Shown one piece after another: positions 9,900-18,648 of a DNA stretch of 64,000 nucleotides (position 1 is its first letter; each line of letters begins with the position of its first letter). Both the position numbers and the translations under genes were made by a program. A model generated the notes under the pieces. That model was not told the DNA's origin, ran no database searches, and worked only from the letters and a program-made list of their open reading frames with translations. Source of the stretch: Pseudomonas viridiflava (GTDB lineage Bacteria; Pseudomonadota; Gammaproteobacteria; Pseudomonadales; Pseudomonadaceae); NCBI RefSeq assembly GCF_900590755.1, contig NZ_UUOC01000010.1:124001-188000 (forward strand), in the 5' to 3' direction.

Positions 9900-10335
9900 C
9901 GCCTGATTCCTGTTAGGCCTGGATGCGCTGCTGTCTTGCACGCTATCGAGTCTGGATGTGAGGGTTTGCGGTTCACGACCTGAGACGGCTCTCCTGCCGC
10001 AAGTCTTGAATGCTTTTAAAGTTAACAAAAATAGCGACTGATTGCTTTGTGCCATTATAGGGCGGGCGTTATAAAAAAACAGGAGGGAGGCGCGGATATA
10101 AAAATAGGGTTTTTCATCAATTATTAATATTAATCAGGTATTTAGAGTTTTAATTTTTTGACGTCAAAAACAAATTTTCAAACTTGGGGTTCCTGAACAT
10201 ATATAGCGTCCTATCTATCAAACACTTGTTTGTTTGAAGTGCGCATGTCGATTATCTGACCGGTTGATCAGATCCAACAGATTTATAGCTCGACCTGCAT
10301 CCCGGGGGCTTTGGGGCTGTTCAGGCCCGGTTAAG

Positions 10336-10362
10336 GAATTTTTGACAGGTGGCGTGCTCTAA
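10336..10362 (+). promoter_or_regulatory. AlgU (sigma-22)-like promoter of the OmpA lipoprotein
   Basis: GAATTT, 16 bases, then TCTAA, close to the AlgU/RpoE pattern GAACTT-N16-TCTGA, about 50 bases before the lipoprotein start. An overlapping TTGACA has no -10 box at normal spacing. The wider gap (9900-10413) is AT-rich and otherwise holds only the promoter of the HD-GYP gene on the other strand. Confidence 0.45.
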
Positions 10363-10413
10363 TTCGATCACAAGCCCCAGGGCTTGAAGTTCATAGAATC
10401 AGGGAGCACCTGC

Positions 10414-11118
10414 ATGTTTAAGTCACGTCGTTTGATTATTGCCGCTACTGCTCTGGCCATGCTTTCCGGGTGTGCGTCGCAGAATCCATATGACAACCAA
10501 GGCCAGGCGCAGAGCTCTGGCGGTGTCAGCAAGACTGCTAAATATGGTGGGCTGGGCGCTCTGGCGGGTGCTTTGGCAGGTGCAGCCATCGACCACAACA
10601 ACCGTGGTAAAGGCGCACTGATCGGTGCGGCGGTCGTGGGCGCGGCCTCGGCCGGTTACGGTTACTACGCCGACAAGCAGGAAGCCGCGTTGCGGGCCAG
10701 CATGGCCAATACCGGGGTTGAAGTGCAGCGCCAGGGCGATCAGATCAAGCTGATCATGCCGGGCAACATCACCTTCGCCACCGATTCGTCGGCCATCGCC
10801 AGCAGCTTCTATTCGCCGCTCAATAACCTGGCCGGGTCGCTGAAGCAGTTCAACCAGAACAACATCGAGATCATCGGTTACACCGACAGCACTGGTGCGC
10901 GTCAGCACAACATGGACCTGTCCTTGCAACGTGCGCAGAGCGTCAGCACTTACCTGACTTCCCAGGGCGTGGATTCTTCACACTTGTCGGTACGTGGTGC
11001 AGGCCCGGATCAGCCGATCGCCAGCAACGCCGACGCCAACGGCCGCGCCCAGAACCGGCGGGTAGAGGTCAACCTGAAGCCGATTCCGGGTCAGCAGTAC
11101 GAGCAATATCAGCAATAA
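10414..11118 (+). CDS. OmpA-family peptidoglycan-binding lipoprotein
   Basis: A 234-aa outer-membrane lipoprotein. The lipobox LSGC sits at residues 17-20 after a short hydrophobic leader, followed by a glycine/alanine-rich glycine-zipper segment (about 45-90) and a C-terminal OmpA domain (about 110-225; NNIEIIGYTDSTG and NRRVEVNL). It should anchor the outer membrane to peptidoglycan. AGGGAG precedes the ATG at 10414; an upstream in-frame TTG adds ten residues and is not credible. It corresponds by position to PA0833 of P. aeruginosa as I recall. The promoter resembles an envelope-stress (AlgU) type. Confidence 0.9.
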   Translation: MFKSRRLIIAATALAMLSGCASQNPYDNQGQAQSSGGVSKTAKYGGLGALAGALAGAAIDHNNRGKGALIGAAVVGAASAGYGYYADKQEAALRASMANTGVEVQRQGDQIKLIMPGNITFATDSSAIASSFYSPLNNLAGSLKQFNQNNIEIIGYTDSTGARQHNMDLSLQRAQSVSTYLTSQGVDSSHLSVRGAGPDQPIASNADANGRAQNRRVEVNLKPIPGQQYEQYQQ

Positions 11119-11131
11119 ACCCGCTGGTGAA

Positions 11132-11221
11132 GTGGGACCGGCTTTAGCCGGGAAGGCGGCAGTTCAGGCGAGAAATGTGCATTGGATGTACTGGCCTCTT
11201 CCCGGCTAAAGCCGGTCCCAC
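11132..11221. repeat. REP-like palindrome, family A copy 4
   Basis: Perfect outer arms, between the convergent OmpA-lipoprotein and acyltransferase genes. Its loop shares TGGATGTACTGGCCTCTT with the copy at 8571. Confidence 0.9.
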
Positions 11222-11240
11222 GTTTGTCCTGGATATACGC

Positions 11241-12140
11241 CTAGCCGGCATACTCGGCATGCAACCGATCCAGCAGCAGATCCTTGTCTTCCCACAGCTT
11301 GTTGATCCACTGCTGAAACTCCAGGCGGTATTCGCCGTCCTGGTCGTAATTCTTGCCAATAAAGTGCGCGGGTATTTTGATCTCTTCAAAGTGCGCGACC
11401 ACTTCTTTGACGTTGCCACACAACAGATCCCAATAACCCGGACGCCCGTTCGGGTAATGGATCGTCACGTTGATGATCGATTCCAGTTGCTCACCCATCG
11501 CATCCAGTACAAATGCAATGCCGCCAGCCTTTGGTTTTAGCAGGTGGCGAAAGGGCGAGTTTTGCTGTGCGTGCTTGCCTTCGGTGAAGCGCGTGCCTTC
11601 AGCGAAATTGAAAATGCCTACCGGGTTATTGCGAAATTTCGCGCAGGTGCGGCGGGTGGTTTCCAGGTCTTTGCCTTTCTTTTCCGGATGCTTGGCCAGG
11701 TACGCCTTGGAATAGCGCTTCATGAACGGAAAGCCCAGCGCCCACCACGCCAGACCAATCACCGGCACCCAGATCAGCTCTTGCTTGAGGAAGAACTTGA
11801 GCGGGCGAATCCGTCGGTTCAACACGTACTGCAAGACCATGATGTCGACCCAGCTCTGGTGATTGCTGGTCACCAGATACGAATGTTCATAGTCAAGGCC
11901 CTCCAGACCGCTCAGATGCCAGCGGGTATGACCGAGCAAGTTCATCCAGTGGCTGTTGTTGGCAACCCAGGCTTCGTGGATATGGCTCATCAGCCAGTCG
12001 GTCAGCCGTTGGGCCGCAGGGAAGGGCAGGCAGAGTTTGAACAGGGCGACGATAAACAACGGCGTGCAACAAACCACCGTATTGAGCGCCAATAGCAGCG
12101 AGGCAATGACGCCGCGCAATGGGGCAGGCAGGAAATCCAT
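11241..12140 (-). CDS. PlsC-family membrane acyltransferase
   Basis: A 299-aa inner-membrane acyltransferase of the YihG/PlsC type. An N-terminal hydrophobic helix (about 8-38) is followed by the catalytic block NHQSWVD (H-x4-D) near residue 92 and the acceptor-binding motif FAEGTR near 180. It probably transfers an acyl chain to a lysophospholipid. GGAG lies ten bases before the ATG. It lies downstream of pta on the same strand with a 76-base gap and may be cotranscribed. Exact substrate not determinable. Confidence 0.85.
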   Translation of the reverse strand: MDFLPAPLRGVIASLLLALNTVVCCTPLFIVALFKLCLPFPAAQRLTDWLMSHIHEAWVANNSHWMNLLGHTRWHLSGLEGLDYEHSYLVTSNHQSWVDIMVLQYVLNRRIRPLKFFLKQELIWVPVIGLAWWALGFPFMKRYSKAYLAKHPEKKGKDLETTRRTCAKFRNNPVGIFNFAEGTRFTEGKHAQQNSPFRHLLKPKAGGIAFVLDAMGEQLESIINVTIHYPNGRPGYWDLLCGNVKEVVAHFEEIKIPAHFIGKNYDQDGEYRLEFQQWINKLWEDKDLLLDRLHAEYAG

Positions 12141-12216
12141 GGTGGATCAGGCTCCAGAAAGTGTTCGGCCGCTGTCGTCAGGAGGCGATAGCGGCCAAGG
12201 GTAATCAGGTTGTGTG

Positions 12217-14307
12217 TCAGGGAAGGGTGTCGGCCTGAATCGCCGTCAGCGCGATGGTATAGACGATGTCATCTACCTGAGCGCCCCGTGGCAGATCATT
12301 CACCGGCTTGCGCAAACCTTGCAGCATCGGCCCGAGGCTGACGCAATCGGAACTGCGCTGCACGGCTTTATAAGTGGTGTTGCCGGTGTTCAGGTCCGGG
12401 AACACAAACACATTGGCACGCCCGGCCACCGAGCTGTCCGGCGCCAGCTGCCGGGCCACGTTTTCGTTGGCAGCGGCGTCGTATTGCAACGGCCCATCAA
12501 TGAGCAGATCGCGCTTGGCTTCCTGCGCCAATTGAGTGGCTTCGCGGACTTTCTCCACTTCCTCTCCGCTGGCCGAGTTGCCGCTGGAATAGCTGATCAT
12601 CGCCACGCGCGGAGCAATGCCGAAAGCCACCGCAGAGTCAGCGCTTTGCAGCGCGATCTCGGCCAGTTCGCTGGCGCTCGGGTGCGGGTTCATGATGCAG
12701 TCGCCGTAGACCAGCACCTGCTCCGGGAACAGCATGAAAAATACCGACGACACCAGCGTGCAGCCTGGCGCCGTCTTGATCAGTTGAAGGGCGGGGCGGA
12801 TGGTATTGGCGGTGGAGTGAATGACCCCGGACACCAGCCCATCCACCTCATCCAGCGCCAGCATCATGGTGCCGATCACCACCGTGTCTTCCAGTTGCTG
12901 CTCGGCCATGGGCGCATTGAGGCTTTTGCTTTTGCGCAGATCGACCATCGGGGCGATGTAGCGCTCGCGAATCACGTCCGGGTCAAGAATCTCCAGGCCC
13001 GGCGGCAGCTCGATGCCCTGAGCTTTGGCCACCGCATGCACTTCTTCGGGCTTGGCCAGCAGCACACAGCGAGCGATGCCCCGTGCCTGGCAAATCGCGG
13101 CGGCCTGAATGGTCAATGGCTCGCTGCCTTCGGGCAACACGATGCGCTTGTTGGCCGACTGTGCGCGCTGGATCAATTGATAGCGGAACACGGCTGGCGA
13201 CAGGCGCAATTCCCGTGGCGTGCCGCAGCGCTGATGCAGCCAGTTGGCGTCCAGGTGGCTGGCAACGAAATCGGTAATGATCTCGGCACGCTCGCGGTCA
13301 TCGATAGGGATTTCCTTGTTGAGTTGATTGAGCTGCGTAGCGGTGTCGTAGGAACCGGTGCTCACCGACAGTACCGGCAAACCAGCCTGCAACGCGCCAC
13401 GACACAGTTCCAGAATCCGTGGGTCAGGCACGGTGTCGCTGGTCAGCAGCAAGCCCGCCAACGGCACGCCATTCATGGCGGCGAGGCTGACGGCGAGAAT
13501 GATGTCGTCGCGATCACCCGGCGTCACTACCAGCACACCCGGCTTGAGCAATTGCACGGTGTTGAGCACGGTGCGCGCGCAAATGATGATCTTCGACATG
13601 CGGCGCTGCTCGTAGTCGCCGGCGTTGATCACGTGGGCGCCCAGCAACTCCGCCACATCCCGGGTGCGCGGGGCATTGAGTTCGGCCTGATAGGGAATGC
13701 AGCCCAGCAGGCGGAAGTCGCCGTTGCGCAGCAATGGGGAGTGTTCCTTGAGGCGCGCGGCGAAGGCTTCCATGCTTTCTTCAGTGCGGACTTTGTTAAG
13801 AATCACGCCCAGCACTTTCGGGTCCTTGGGACCACCGAACAGCTGCGCCTGTAATTCGACGCGCCCGGACAGCTCGGTCAGCGCTTCGTTTTCAGGGGCC
13901 GAAACCAGAATCACGTCCGCATCCAGACTCTTGGCCAGATGCAAATTGACCCGCGCCGCGTAGCTGGCGTTACGGGTCGGGACCATGCCTTCGACCACCA
14001 ATACGTCTTTACCGACGGCAGCCTGTTGATAAAGGCTGATGATTTCTTCGAGCAACTCATCGAGCTGCCCGTCGCCGAGCATGCGTTCAACATGGGACAA
14101 CGCCAGCGGTCGTGGCGGGTTGAGGCCGTGGGTGCGCGCCATCAGCTCGGTGGAGCGCTCCGGCCCCATGTCGCCCGGATGCGGCTGGGCGATGGGCTTG
14201 AAGAAGCCGACTTTCAGCCCGGCCCGCTCAAGGGTGCGCACCAGGCCAAGGCTTATGGACGTCAGACCCACACCAAAGTCGGTGGGCGCTATAAAGAAAG
14301 TCTGCAT
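12217..14307 (-). CDS. pta: Phosphate acetyltransferase
   Basis: A 696-aa long-form Pta interconverting acetyl-CoA and acetyl phosphate. An N-terminal P-loop-like domain of the dethiobiotin-synthetase type starts at MQTFFIAPT, a DRTGG-like middle segment follows, and the PTA catalytic domain fills about 370-690 with the conserved NKRIVLPEGSEP opening. The ATG at 14307 fits the family start better than one eight codons upstream. In P. aeruginosa its partner ackA lies between pta and slyD; here that interval holds only a DUF3565 gene, so acetate kinase is absent at this locus. Pta may then serve acetyl-phosphate signalling or acetate activation by another route. Confidence 0.95.
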   Translation of the reverse strand: MQTFFIAPTDFGVGLTSISLGLVRTLERAGLKVGFFKPIAQPHPGDMGPERSTELMARTHGLNPPRPLALSHVERMLGDGQLDELLEEIISLYQQAAVGKDVLVVEGMVPTRNASYAARVNLHLAKSLDADVILVSAPENEALTELSGRVELQAQLFGGPKDPKVLGVILNKVRTEESMEAFAARLKEHSPLLRNGDFRLLGCIPYQAELNAPRTRDVAELLGAHVINAGDYEQRRMSKIIICARTVLNTVQLLKPGVLVVTPGDRDDIILAVSLAAMNGVPLAGLLLTSDTVPDPRILELCRGALQAGLPVLSVSTGSYDTATQLNQLNKEIPIDDRERAEIITDFVASHLDANWLHQRCGTPRELRLSPAVFRYQLIQRAQSANKRIVLPEGSEPLTIQAAAICQARGIARCVLLAKPEEVHAVAKAQGIELPPGLEILDPDVIRERYIAPMVDLRKSKSLNAPMAEQQLEDTVVIGTMMLALDEVDGLVSGVIHSTANTIRPALQLIKTAPGCTLVSSVFFMLFPEQVLVYGDCIMNPHPSASELAEIALQSADSAVAFGIAPRVAMISYSSGNSASGEEVEKVREATQLAQEAKRDLLIDGPLQYDAAANENVARQLAPDSSVAGRANVFVFPDLNTGNTTYKAVQRSSDCVSLGPMLQGLRKPVNDLPRGAQVDDIVYTIALTAIQADTLP

Positions 14308-14394
14308 TGAGTTCTCGCTTGAGCAGTACAAAGGCCGCGGCGCAAATGAACAGCCAGGCGACCGGAAAGCAGGGCGCTGTCGAATCGCAGCGTC

Positions 14395-14706
14395 TCAACG
14401 GGGCCTAAGGTTATCTGTATCCGAGCTCTTCGCACACCAGCCACAGTGAAAGCTTTGACCTATTTTCTGTTGCCGCTGCGCTGGATCAAGTACCCAGCTC
14501 CTGGATTGCCAGGGCGGTTGATGGCGCACGTGCTGGGTGTGCCCGCACGACAGCACGACCACCCAATGGCCGTCCTCGTCCTGCTGGAAGTCAAGCACCG
14601 TCGGGTTTTGCAAATTGGGCCGTCTGTCAGAGTTGCGTTCGCTTTCGGGCGATTGCTTGGTTAAACTTGCTCGTTCTTCAATCTTAAGCAAAGGTCTTGC
14701 CCTCAT
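14395..14706 (-). CDS. DUF3565 small cysteine-containing protein
   Basis: About 103 aa. The recognisable core is DFQQDEDGHWVVVLSCGHTQ followed by RHQPPWQSR and a C-terminal CGWC, with HGH-like and Cys pairs that may bind metal. It matches the Pseudomonas DUF3565 family from memory; function unknown. The start is uncertain: the ATG at 14706 shares the CATG palindrome with the slyD start, and GTG or TTG codons nearer 14610 would still keep the conserved core. It lies divergent from slyD and upstream of pta, in the slot where ackA is found in P. aeruginosa. Confidence 0.7.
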   Translation of the reverse strand: MRARPLLKIEERASLTKQSPESERNSDRRPNLQNPTVLDFQQDEDGHWVVVLSCGHTQHVRHQPPWQSRSWVLDPAQRQQKIGQSFHCGWCAKSSDTDNLRPR

Positions 14707-15190
14707 GCCGATCGCCGCCAACAAGGCTGTCTCCATCGACTATACCCTTACCAACGACGCTGGTGAGGTCATCGACAGCTCCGCCGGTGGCGCACCACTG
14801 GTCTACCTGCAAGGTGCAGGCAACATCATCCCGGGTCTGGAAAAAGCACTCGACGGCAAGAACGTCGGTGACGAACTGAAAGTTGCCATCGAGCCTGAAG
14901 ACGCATATGGCGAATACTCCGCCGAACTGGTCAGCACCCTGAGCCGCAGCATGTTCGAAGGTGTCGACGAACTGGAAGTCGGCATGCAGTTCCACGCATC
15001 CGGCCCGGACGGCAGCATGCAGATCGTGACTATCCGCGACCTGGACGGCGATGACGTCACTGTTGACGGCAACCACCCTCTGGCCGGTCAGCGCCTGAAC
15101 TTCGAAGTGAAGATCGTTGATATCCGCGACGCCAGTGAAGAAGAAATCGCCCATGGTCACGTCCATGGCGAAGGTGGTCACCACCATTGA
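14705..15190 (+). CDS. slyD: SlyD-like FKBP-type peptidyl-prolyl isomerase
   Basis: A 161-aa cytoplasmic prolyl isomerase/chaperone. The FKBP half (1-70, with LVYLQGAGNIIPGLEKAL) is interrupted by the insert-in-flap chaperone domain (about 70-125) and ends in a histidine-rich tail (HGHVHGEGGHHH) expected to bind nickel. The long frame upstream is out of keeping with the family, and MPIAANKAV at 14705 is the natural start. It is followed by its own terminator. Order next to glutathione peroxidase matches other pseudomonads. Confidence 0.93.
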   Translation: MPIAANKAVSIDYTLTNDAGEVIDSSAGGAPLVYLQGAGNIIPGLEKALDGKNVGDELKVAIEPEDAYGEYSAELVSTLSRSMFEGVDELEVGMQFHASGPDGSMQIVTIRDLDGDDVTVDGNHPLAGQRLNFEVKIVDIRDASEEEIAHGHVHGEGGHHH

Positions 15191-15218
15191 TCTGAGCTGC
15201 TAAGCTCAGGTAGCTGAA

Positions 15219-15280
15219 AAGGCGCCCAGGCCGGTTCCGCGCAGACGACATGTTCGCGCGGCCTGGCAAGGCGCCTTTTT
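15219..15280 (+). terminator. Terminator after slyD
   Basis: GGCGCC plus CAGGCC pair with GGCCTG and GGCGCC around a loop of about 28 bases, then five T residues. A smaller hairpin (CTGAGCT/AGCTCAG) at 15191-15209 precedes it. Confidence 0.75.
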
Positions 15281-15323
15281 AGTCCGCTGCTGGTAGGTAA
15301 TTGCAGTAAAGGGGGAATTGGTC

Positions 15324-15806
15324 ATGAGTGCTTTTCACGACATGAAACTCAAAGCTCTGGATGGGCAGGAGCTGCCGCTGGCGCCGTTCAAGGGGCAAGT
15401 GGTTCTCGTCGTTAACGTGGCTTCGAAATGTGGGCTGACGCCTCAATACGCAGCGCTCGAAACCCTCTATCAAAAATATAAAAGCCAGGGCTTCAACGTC
15501 CTGGGTCTGCCGTGCAATCAATTTGCCGGGCAGGAGCCGGGGACTCAGGAAGAGATCCAGGAGTTCTGCAGCCTCAACTACGGCGTGACCTTCACGCTGG
15601 GCGACAAGCTCGACGTCAACGGCCCGCAGCGTCATTCGCTGTACCGGCTGTTGGCGGGTGAAGGCGCAGAATTTCCGGGCGACATCACCTGGAATTTCGA
15701 GAAATTCCTGGTGGGCAAGAACGGCGGCGTCATCGCCCGTTTCTCCCCCCGCACCGCGCCGGATGATCCTGCGGTGATTCAGGCGATTGAAAAAGCGTTG
15801 GCTTGA
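15324..15806 (+). CDS. Glutathione peroxidase (cysteine type)
   Basis: A 160-aa thiol peroxidase reducing hydroperoxides in the cytoplasm. The peroxidatic cysteine is in VASKCGLTPQY (near residue 36), followed by LGLPCNQFAGQEPG with a second cysteine and WNFEKFLV containing the conserved Trp and Asn. It is of the cysteine, not selenocysteine, kind. GGGGGAATTGGTC precedes ATG 15324; the TTG two codons earlier is unlikely. Thioredoxin may be the real reductant, as known for several bacterial members. No regulatory site was recognised. Confidence 0.92.
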   Translation: MSAFHDMKLKALDGQELPLAPFKGQVVLVVNVASKCGLTPQYAALETLYQKYKSQGFNVLGLPCNQFAGQEPGTQEEIQEFCSLNYGVTFTLGDKLDVNGPQRHSLYRLLAGEGAEFPGDITWNFEKFLVGKNGGVIARFSPRTAPDDPAVIQAIEKALA

Positions 15807-15839
15807 GAAACCGTGTGATATCCAGGCTGGCGCAAGCCT

Positions 15840-15927
15840 GTGGGACCGGCTTTAGCCGGGAAGGCGGCATTGCAGGCAGCCCATCGCTGTGACAAGACCG
15901 ACTCTTCCCGGCTAAAACCGGTCCCAC
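15840..15927. repeat. REP-like palindrome, family A copy 5
   Basis: Right arm carries CTAAAACC instead of CTAAAGCC. It lies in the 266-base gap between the peroxidase and the flavin oxidoreductase; the remainder (15928-16072) presumably contains the oxidoreductase promoter, with nothing else recognised. Confidence 0.88.
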
Positions 15928-16072
15928 CAAAGCGTGCATAACAGGTACAAAGGGTGGGTCTTATTACTCGCCAATCAACTTCTAAACCCCAATCACTCAA
16001 ATCAATAGTGCTGTCACCCTCGTGACGGGCCGCTCTATCCTTGGCGATCAAAAAATCACCAAGGACGCTCAC

Positions 16073-17176
16073 ATGCCGGTCAAAGCCCTGTTCAAACCCT
16101 TTCGTCTCGGCAACCTCGAATTGTCTTCCAGGGTCGTCATGGCGCCGATGACCCGGTCCTTTTCCCCCGGCCATGTACCCAATTCCAAAGTGATCGAATA
16201 CTACCGTCGGCGTGCGGCGGCTGGTGTGGGGCTGATCATCACTGAAGGCACGACGGTCAATCACAAGGCTTCCAACGGTTACCCCAACGTCCCGCAGTTC
16301 TTTGGCGAGGCACCCTTGGCGGGCTGGAAAAAAGTTGTCGATGCGGTGCACGCGGAGGGCGGCAAGATTGTTCCGCAACTGTGGCACGTCGGTGCGGTTC
16401 GCCGGCTGGGCACCGAGCCCGATGGCAGCGTCCCGGCGTATGGCCCCACTGAAAAACTCAAGGACGGTCAGGTTGTCGTGCATGGCATGAGCGTCGAGGA
16501 CATTGCCGAAGTCATCGCGGCCTTTGCCCAGGCCGCCAAAGACGCGCAGAGCATCGGCATGGATGGCGTGGAAATCCACGGCGCTCACGGCTATCTGGTG
16601 GATCAGTTCTTCTGGGAGGGCAGCAATCAGCGCACCGATGAGTACGGCGGAGATCTGGCCGGCCGGTCGCGTTTCGCCATCGAGCTGATCCAGGCGGTGC
16701 GTGCTGCGGTGGGTCCGGATTACCCGATCATCTTCCGCTTCTCACAATGGAAGCAGCAGGATTACAGCGCTCGATTGGTTGAAACCCCTGAGGCGCTGCA
16801 AGCTTTTCTCAAGCCGCTGTCCGACGCGGGTGTGGATATTTTCCACTGCTCGACACGACGTTTCTGGGAGCCTGAGTTTGAAGGCTCCGACCTGAACCTC
16901 GCAGGCTGGACCCGCAAACTGACCGGCAAGCCGACCATCACCGTGGGCAGCGTCGGCCTGGACGGCGAGTTTCTGCAGTTCATGGTCAACACCGACAAGG
17001 TGGCGCAACCTGCCAGCCTGGAGAATCTGCTGCAGCGTCTGGGCAATGACGAGTTCGATCTGGTGGCGGTCGGGCGTGCGTTACTGGTCGACCCGGACTG
17101 GGCCGTGAAAGTACGCGAAGGCCGCGAGCAGGACATCCTGCCCTTCAGCCGCGATGCCTTGACCACTTTGATCTGA
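16073..17176 (+). CDS. Old yellow enzyme-family NAD(P)H:flavin oxidoreductase
   Basis: A 367-aa FMN-dependent ene-reductase of the OYE/NemA group. The TIM barrel opens with FKPFRLGNLELSSRVVMAPM, the substrate/FMN-binding segment HGAHGYLVDQFFW is near 180, the family motif NQRTDEYGGDLAGRSRF near 200, and the phosphate-binding end VGRALLVDPDWA near 340. AAGGACG precedes ATG 16073. It probably reduces electrophilic alkenes or nitro compounds. In P. aeruginosa a MarR repressor sits upstream; none is present here. Its stop abuts that of the opposing glycosyltransferase with no terminator between. Confidence 0.9.
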   Translation: MPVKALFKPFRLGNLELSSRVVMAPMTRSFSPGHVPNSKVIEYYRRRAAAGVGLIITEGTTVNHKASNGYPNVPQFFGEAPLAGWKKVVDAVHAEGGKIVPQLWHVGAVRRLGTEPDGSVPAYGPTEKLKDGQVVVHGMSVEDIAEVIAAFAQAAKDAQSIGMDGVEIHGAHGYLVDQFFWEGSNQRTDEYGGDLAGRSRFAIELIQAVRAAVGPDYPIIFRFSQWKQQDYSARLVETPEALQAFLKPLSDAGVDIFHCSTRRFWEPEFEGSDLNLAGWTRKLTGKPTITVGSVGLDGEFLQFMVNTDKVAQPASLENLLQRLGNDEFDLVAVGRALLVDPDWAVKVREGREQDILPFSRDALTTLI

Positions 17177-18349
17177 TCAGCGCGGGACTTGCCCGAGGCT
17201 GAGCATTTGCGGCACCGCACAGACGCTGAGCAGTTGTCGTTCGAACAAATCGATGATTGCTGCCCAGCCCTGTCGACTGGCATGTTGCCGGGCGTTGAGG
17301 CGTACTCTGCGTAAGGTTTCGCTGTCTTCCAGCAGCCAGCAGGCGGCGTCGATAAACGCCTCTTCATCCCCCGGCATCGCCAGCGCGCCGTTGTGACCGT
17401 GGCGGATGTGCTGCGCGGCGGCGGCTTCATCGTAGGCCACGACCCCAAGCCCCGACGCCAGCGCTTCGAGCACCACGTTGCCGAAGGTTTCGGTGAGGCT
17501 CGGGAATAGAAACATATCCCCGGATGCGTAATGAGCAGCCAGTGTTTCACCACGCTGAGTGCCGCAGAAAATCGCGTCAGGCATTTGTTGTTCAAGGCTG
17601 GCGCGCTGTGGGCCATCGCCGACCATGATCAGCTTCAGGGTGCGTTGCGGATACTTGTTTTGCAGGGCATCGAAGCTGGTCTTGAGCAAGCCCAGGTTTT
17701 TCTCTGTTGCAAGCCTGCCCACGTGCACGACCGCCACGTCGCCCGCAGTCAGGCCCCATGTTTCCCGCAGTGCCTGGCTGCGTTTTGAGGGATGAAACAG
17801 CTGGCTGTCGACGCCATGGGACAACAACTCAATGCGCTCGAAACCGCGCCGCTCAAGCTCCATCTTCTGGCTCACGCTGGGCGCCAGGGTGATGTTTGAG
17901 CGATTGTGAAACCAGCGCAGGTAATGCGTCAGGATACGGCTGATCATGCCAATGCCATATTGCCGGGCGTACTGAGCGAAGTTGGTGTGAAAGCCACTGA
18001 CCACCGCAATCCCCAGGCGCCGAGCCGCACGCAGAGCCGATAACCCCAGCGGCCCTTCCGTGGCGATATACAGCACATCCGGGCGCTGGCGCTGCCAACG
18101 GCGCAGCAGCTTGCGCATCGACGATTGCCCCCACTGCAACCCCGGATACCCCGGAATCGGCCAGCCACGACACAGCATCAGATCGTCCGCCGGTGGGCCT
18201 GCGTCTTCTGCCTGACGCGGCCGAACCAACTCGACCCGATGGCCCCGCAAACGCAACCCGTCACAAAGCCGCCCCAGCGTCGTGGCGATGCCATTGATTT
18301 CGGGAGAAAAGGTTTCGGTGATGAGGGTGACATGAAGAGATTTGCTCAT
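17177..18349 (-). CDS. GT4-family glycosyltransferase
   Basis: A 390-aa cytoplasmic/peripheral glycosyltransferase with GT-B fold. The N-terminal half starts LHVTLITETFSPEINGIATT, the usual GPI/mannosyltransferase-like opening, and contains SGFHTNFAQYARQYG. The C-terminal donor-binding half has VVHVGRLATEKNLGLL near 220 and FLFPSLTETFGNVVLEALA near 300 with the catalytic E-x7-E pair. It resembles mannosyl- or glucosyl-transferases acting on lipids; the acceptor cannot be read. It is transcribed alone and followed on its upstream side by two repeats. Confidence 0.88.
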   Translation of the reverse strand: MSKSLHVTLITETFSPEINGIATTLGRLCDGLRLRGHRVELVRPRQAEDAGPPADDLMLCRGWPIPGYPGLQWGQSSMRKLLRRWQRQRPDVLYIATEGPLGLSALRAARRLGIAVVSGFHTNFAQYARQYGIGMISRILTHYLRWFHNRSNITLAPSVSQKMELERRGFERIELLSHGVDSQLFHPSKRSQALRETWGLTAGDVAVVHVGRLATEKNLGLLKTSFDALQNKYPQRTLKLIMVGDGPQRASLEQQMPDAIFCGTQRGETLAAHYASGDMFLFPSLTETFGNVVLEALASGLGVVAYDEAAAAQHIRHGHNGALAMPGDEEAFIDAACWLLEDSETLRRVRLNARQHASRQGWAAIIDLFERQLLSVCAVPQMLSLGQVPR

Positions 18350-18437
18350 GACAGCCAGTCTCGACTGCGATGGTTGCGGTTATGTGGCGGTGGGGTGATG
18401 GATTTGTGACGGTTGCTGGCCTGCCTTAAAGAAATCG

Positions 18438-18530
18438 GTAGGAGCGAACTTGTTCGCGAAGAGGCCGGTACATTCCACTTATATCTATCGTCAGTTACTC
18501 CGCTTTCGCGAATGAATTCGCTCCCACAGG
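18438..18530. repeat. REP-like palindrome, family B copy 1
   Basis: Left arm TAGGAGCGAACTTGTTCGCG, right arm TTCGCGAATGAATTCGCTCC, imperfectly matched. First of two adjacent copies in the gap upstream of the glycosyltransferase. Confidence 0.85.
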
Positions 18531-18544
18531 AGTATCGCGGCGAC

Positions 18545-18625
18545 CTGTAGGAGCGAACTTGTTCGCGAGGCTTTATAGCTGATGCGCCGCATAAGCCGCC
18601 TCGCCAACAAGTTGGCTCCTACAGG
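18545..18625. repeat. REP-like palindrome, family B copy 2
   Basis: Left arm TAGGAGCGAACTTGTTCGCG, right arm CGCCAACAAGTTGGCTCCTA. Each arm is itself a small palindrome (AACTTGTT, CAACAAGTTG) and the two arms are variants rather than exact complements. Confidence 0.88.
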
Positions 18626-18648
18626 AGATCGCATGTGTGATCGTAACT

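Noticed and set aside
10342..10347. TTGACA as a sigma-70 -35 box before the OmpA lipoprotein
   Set aside because: No acceptable -10 hexamer lies 16-18 bases downstream; the overlapping AlgU-type arrangement fits better.
12214..13854. 546-codon plus-strand frame opposite pta
   Set aside because: Shadow of the Pta coding sequence; no domain and no ribosome site.
18438..18625. Adjacent repeats considered as a CRISPR-like array
   Set aside because: The units are long palindromes with variable loops, only two copies in tandem, no constant spacer length and no cas genes.
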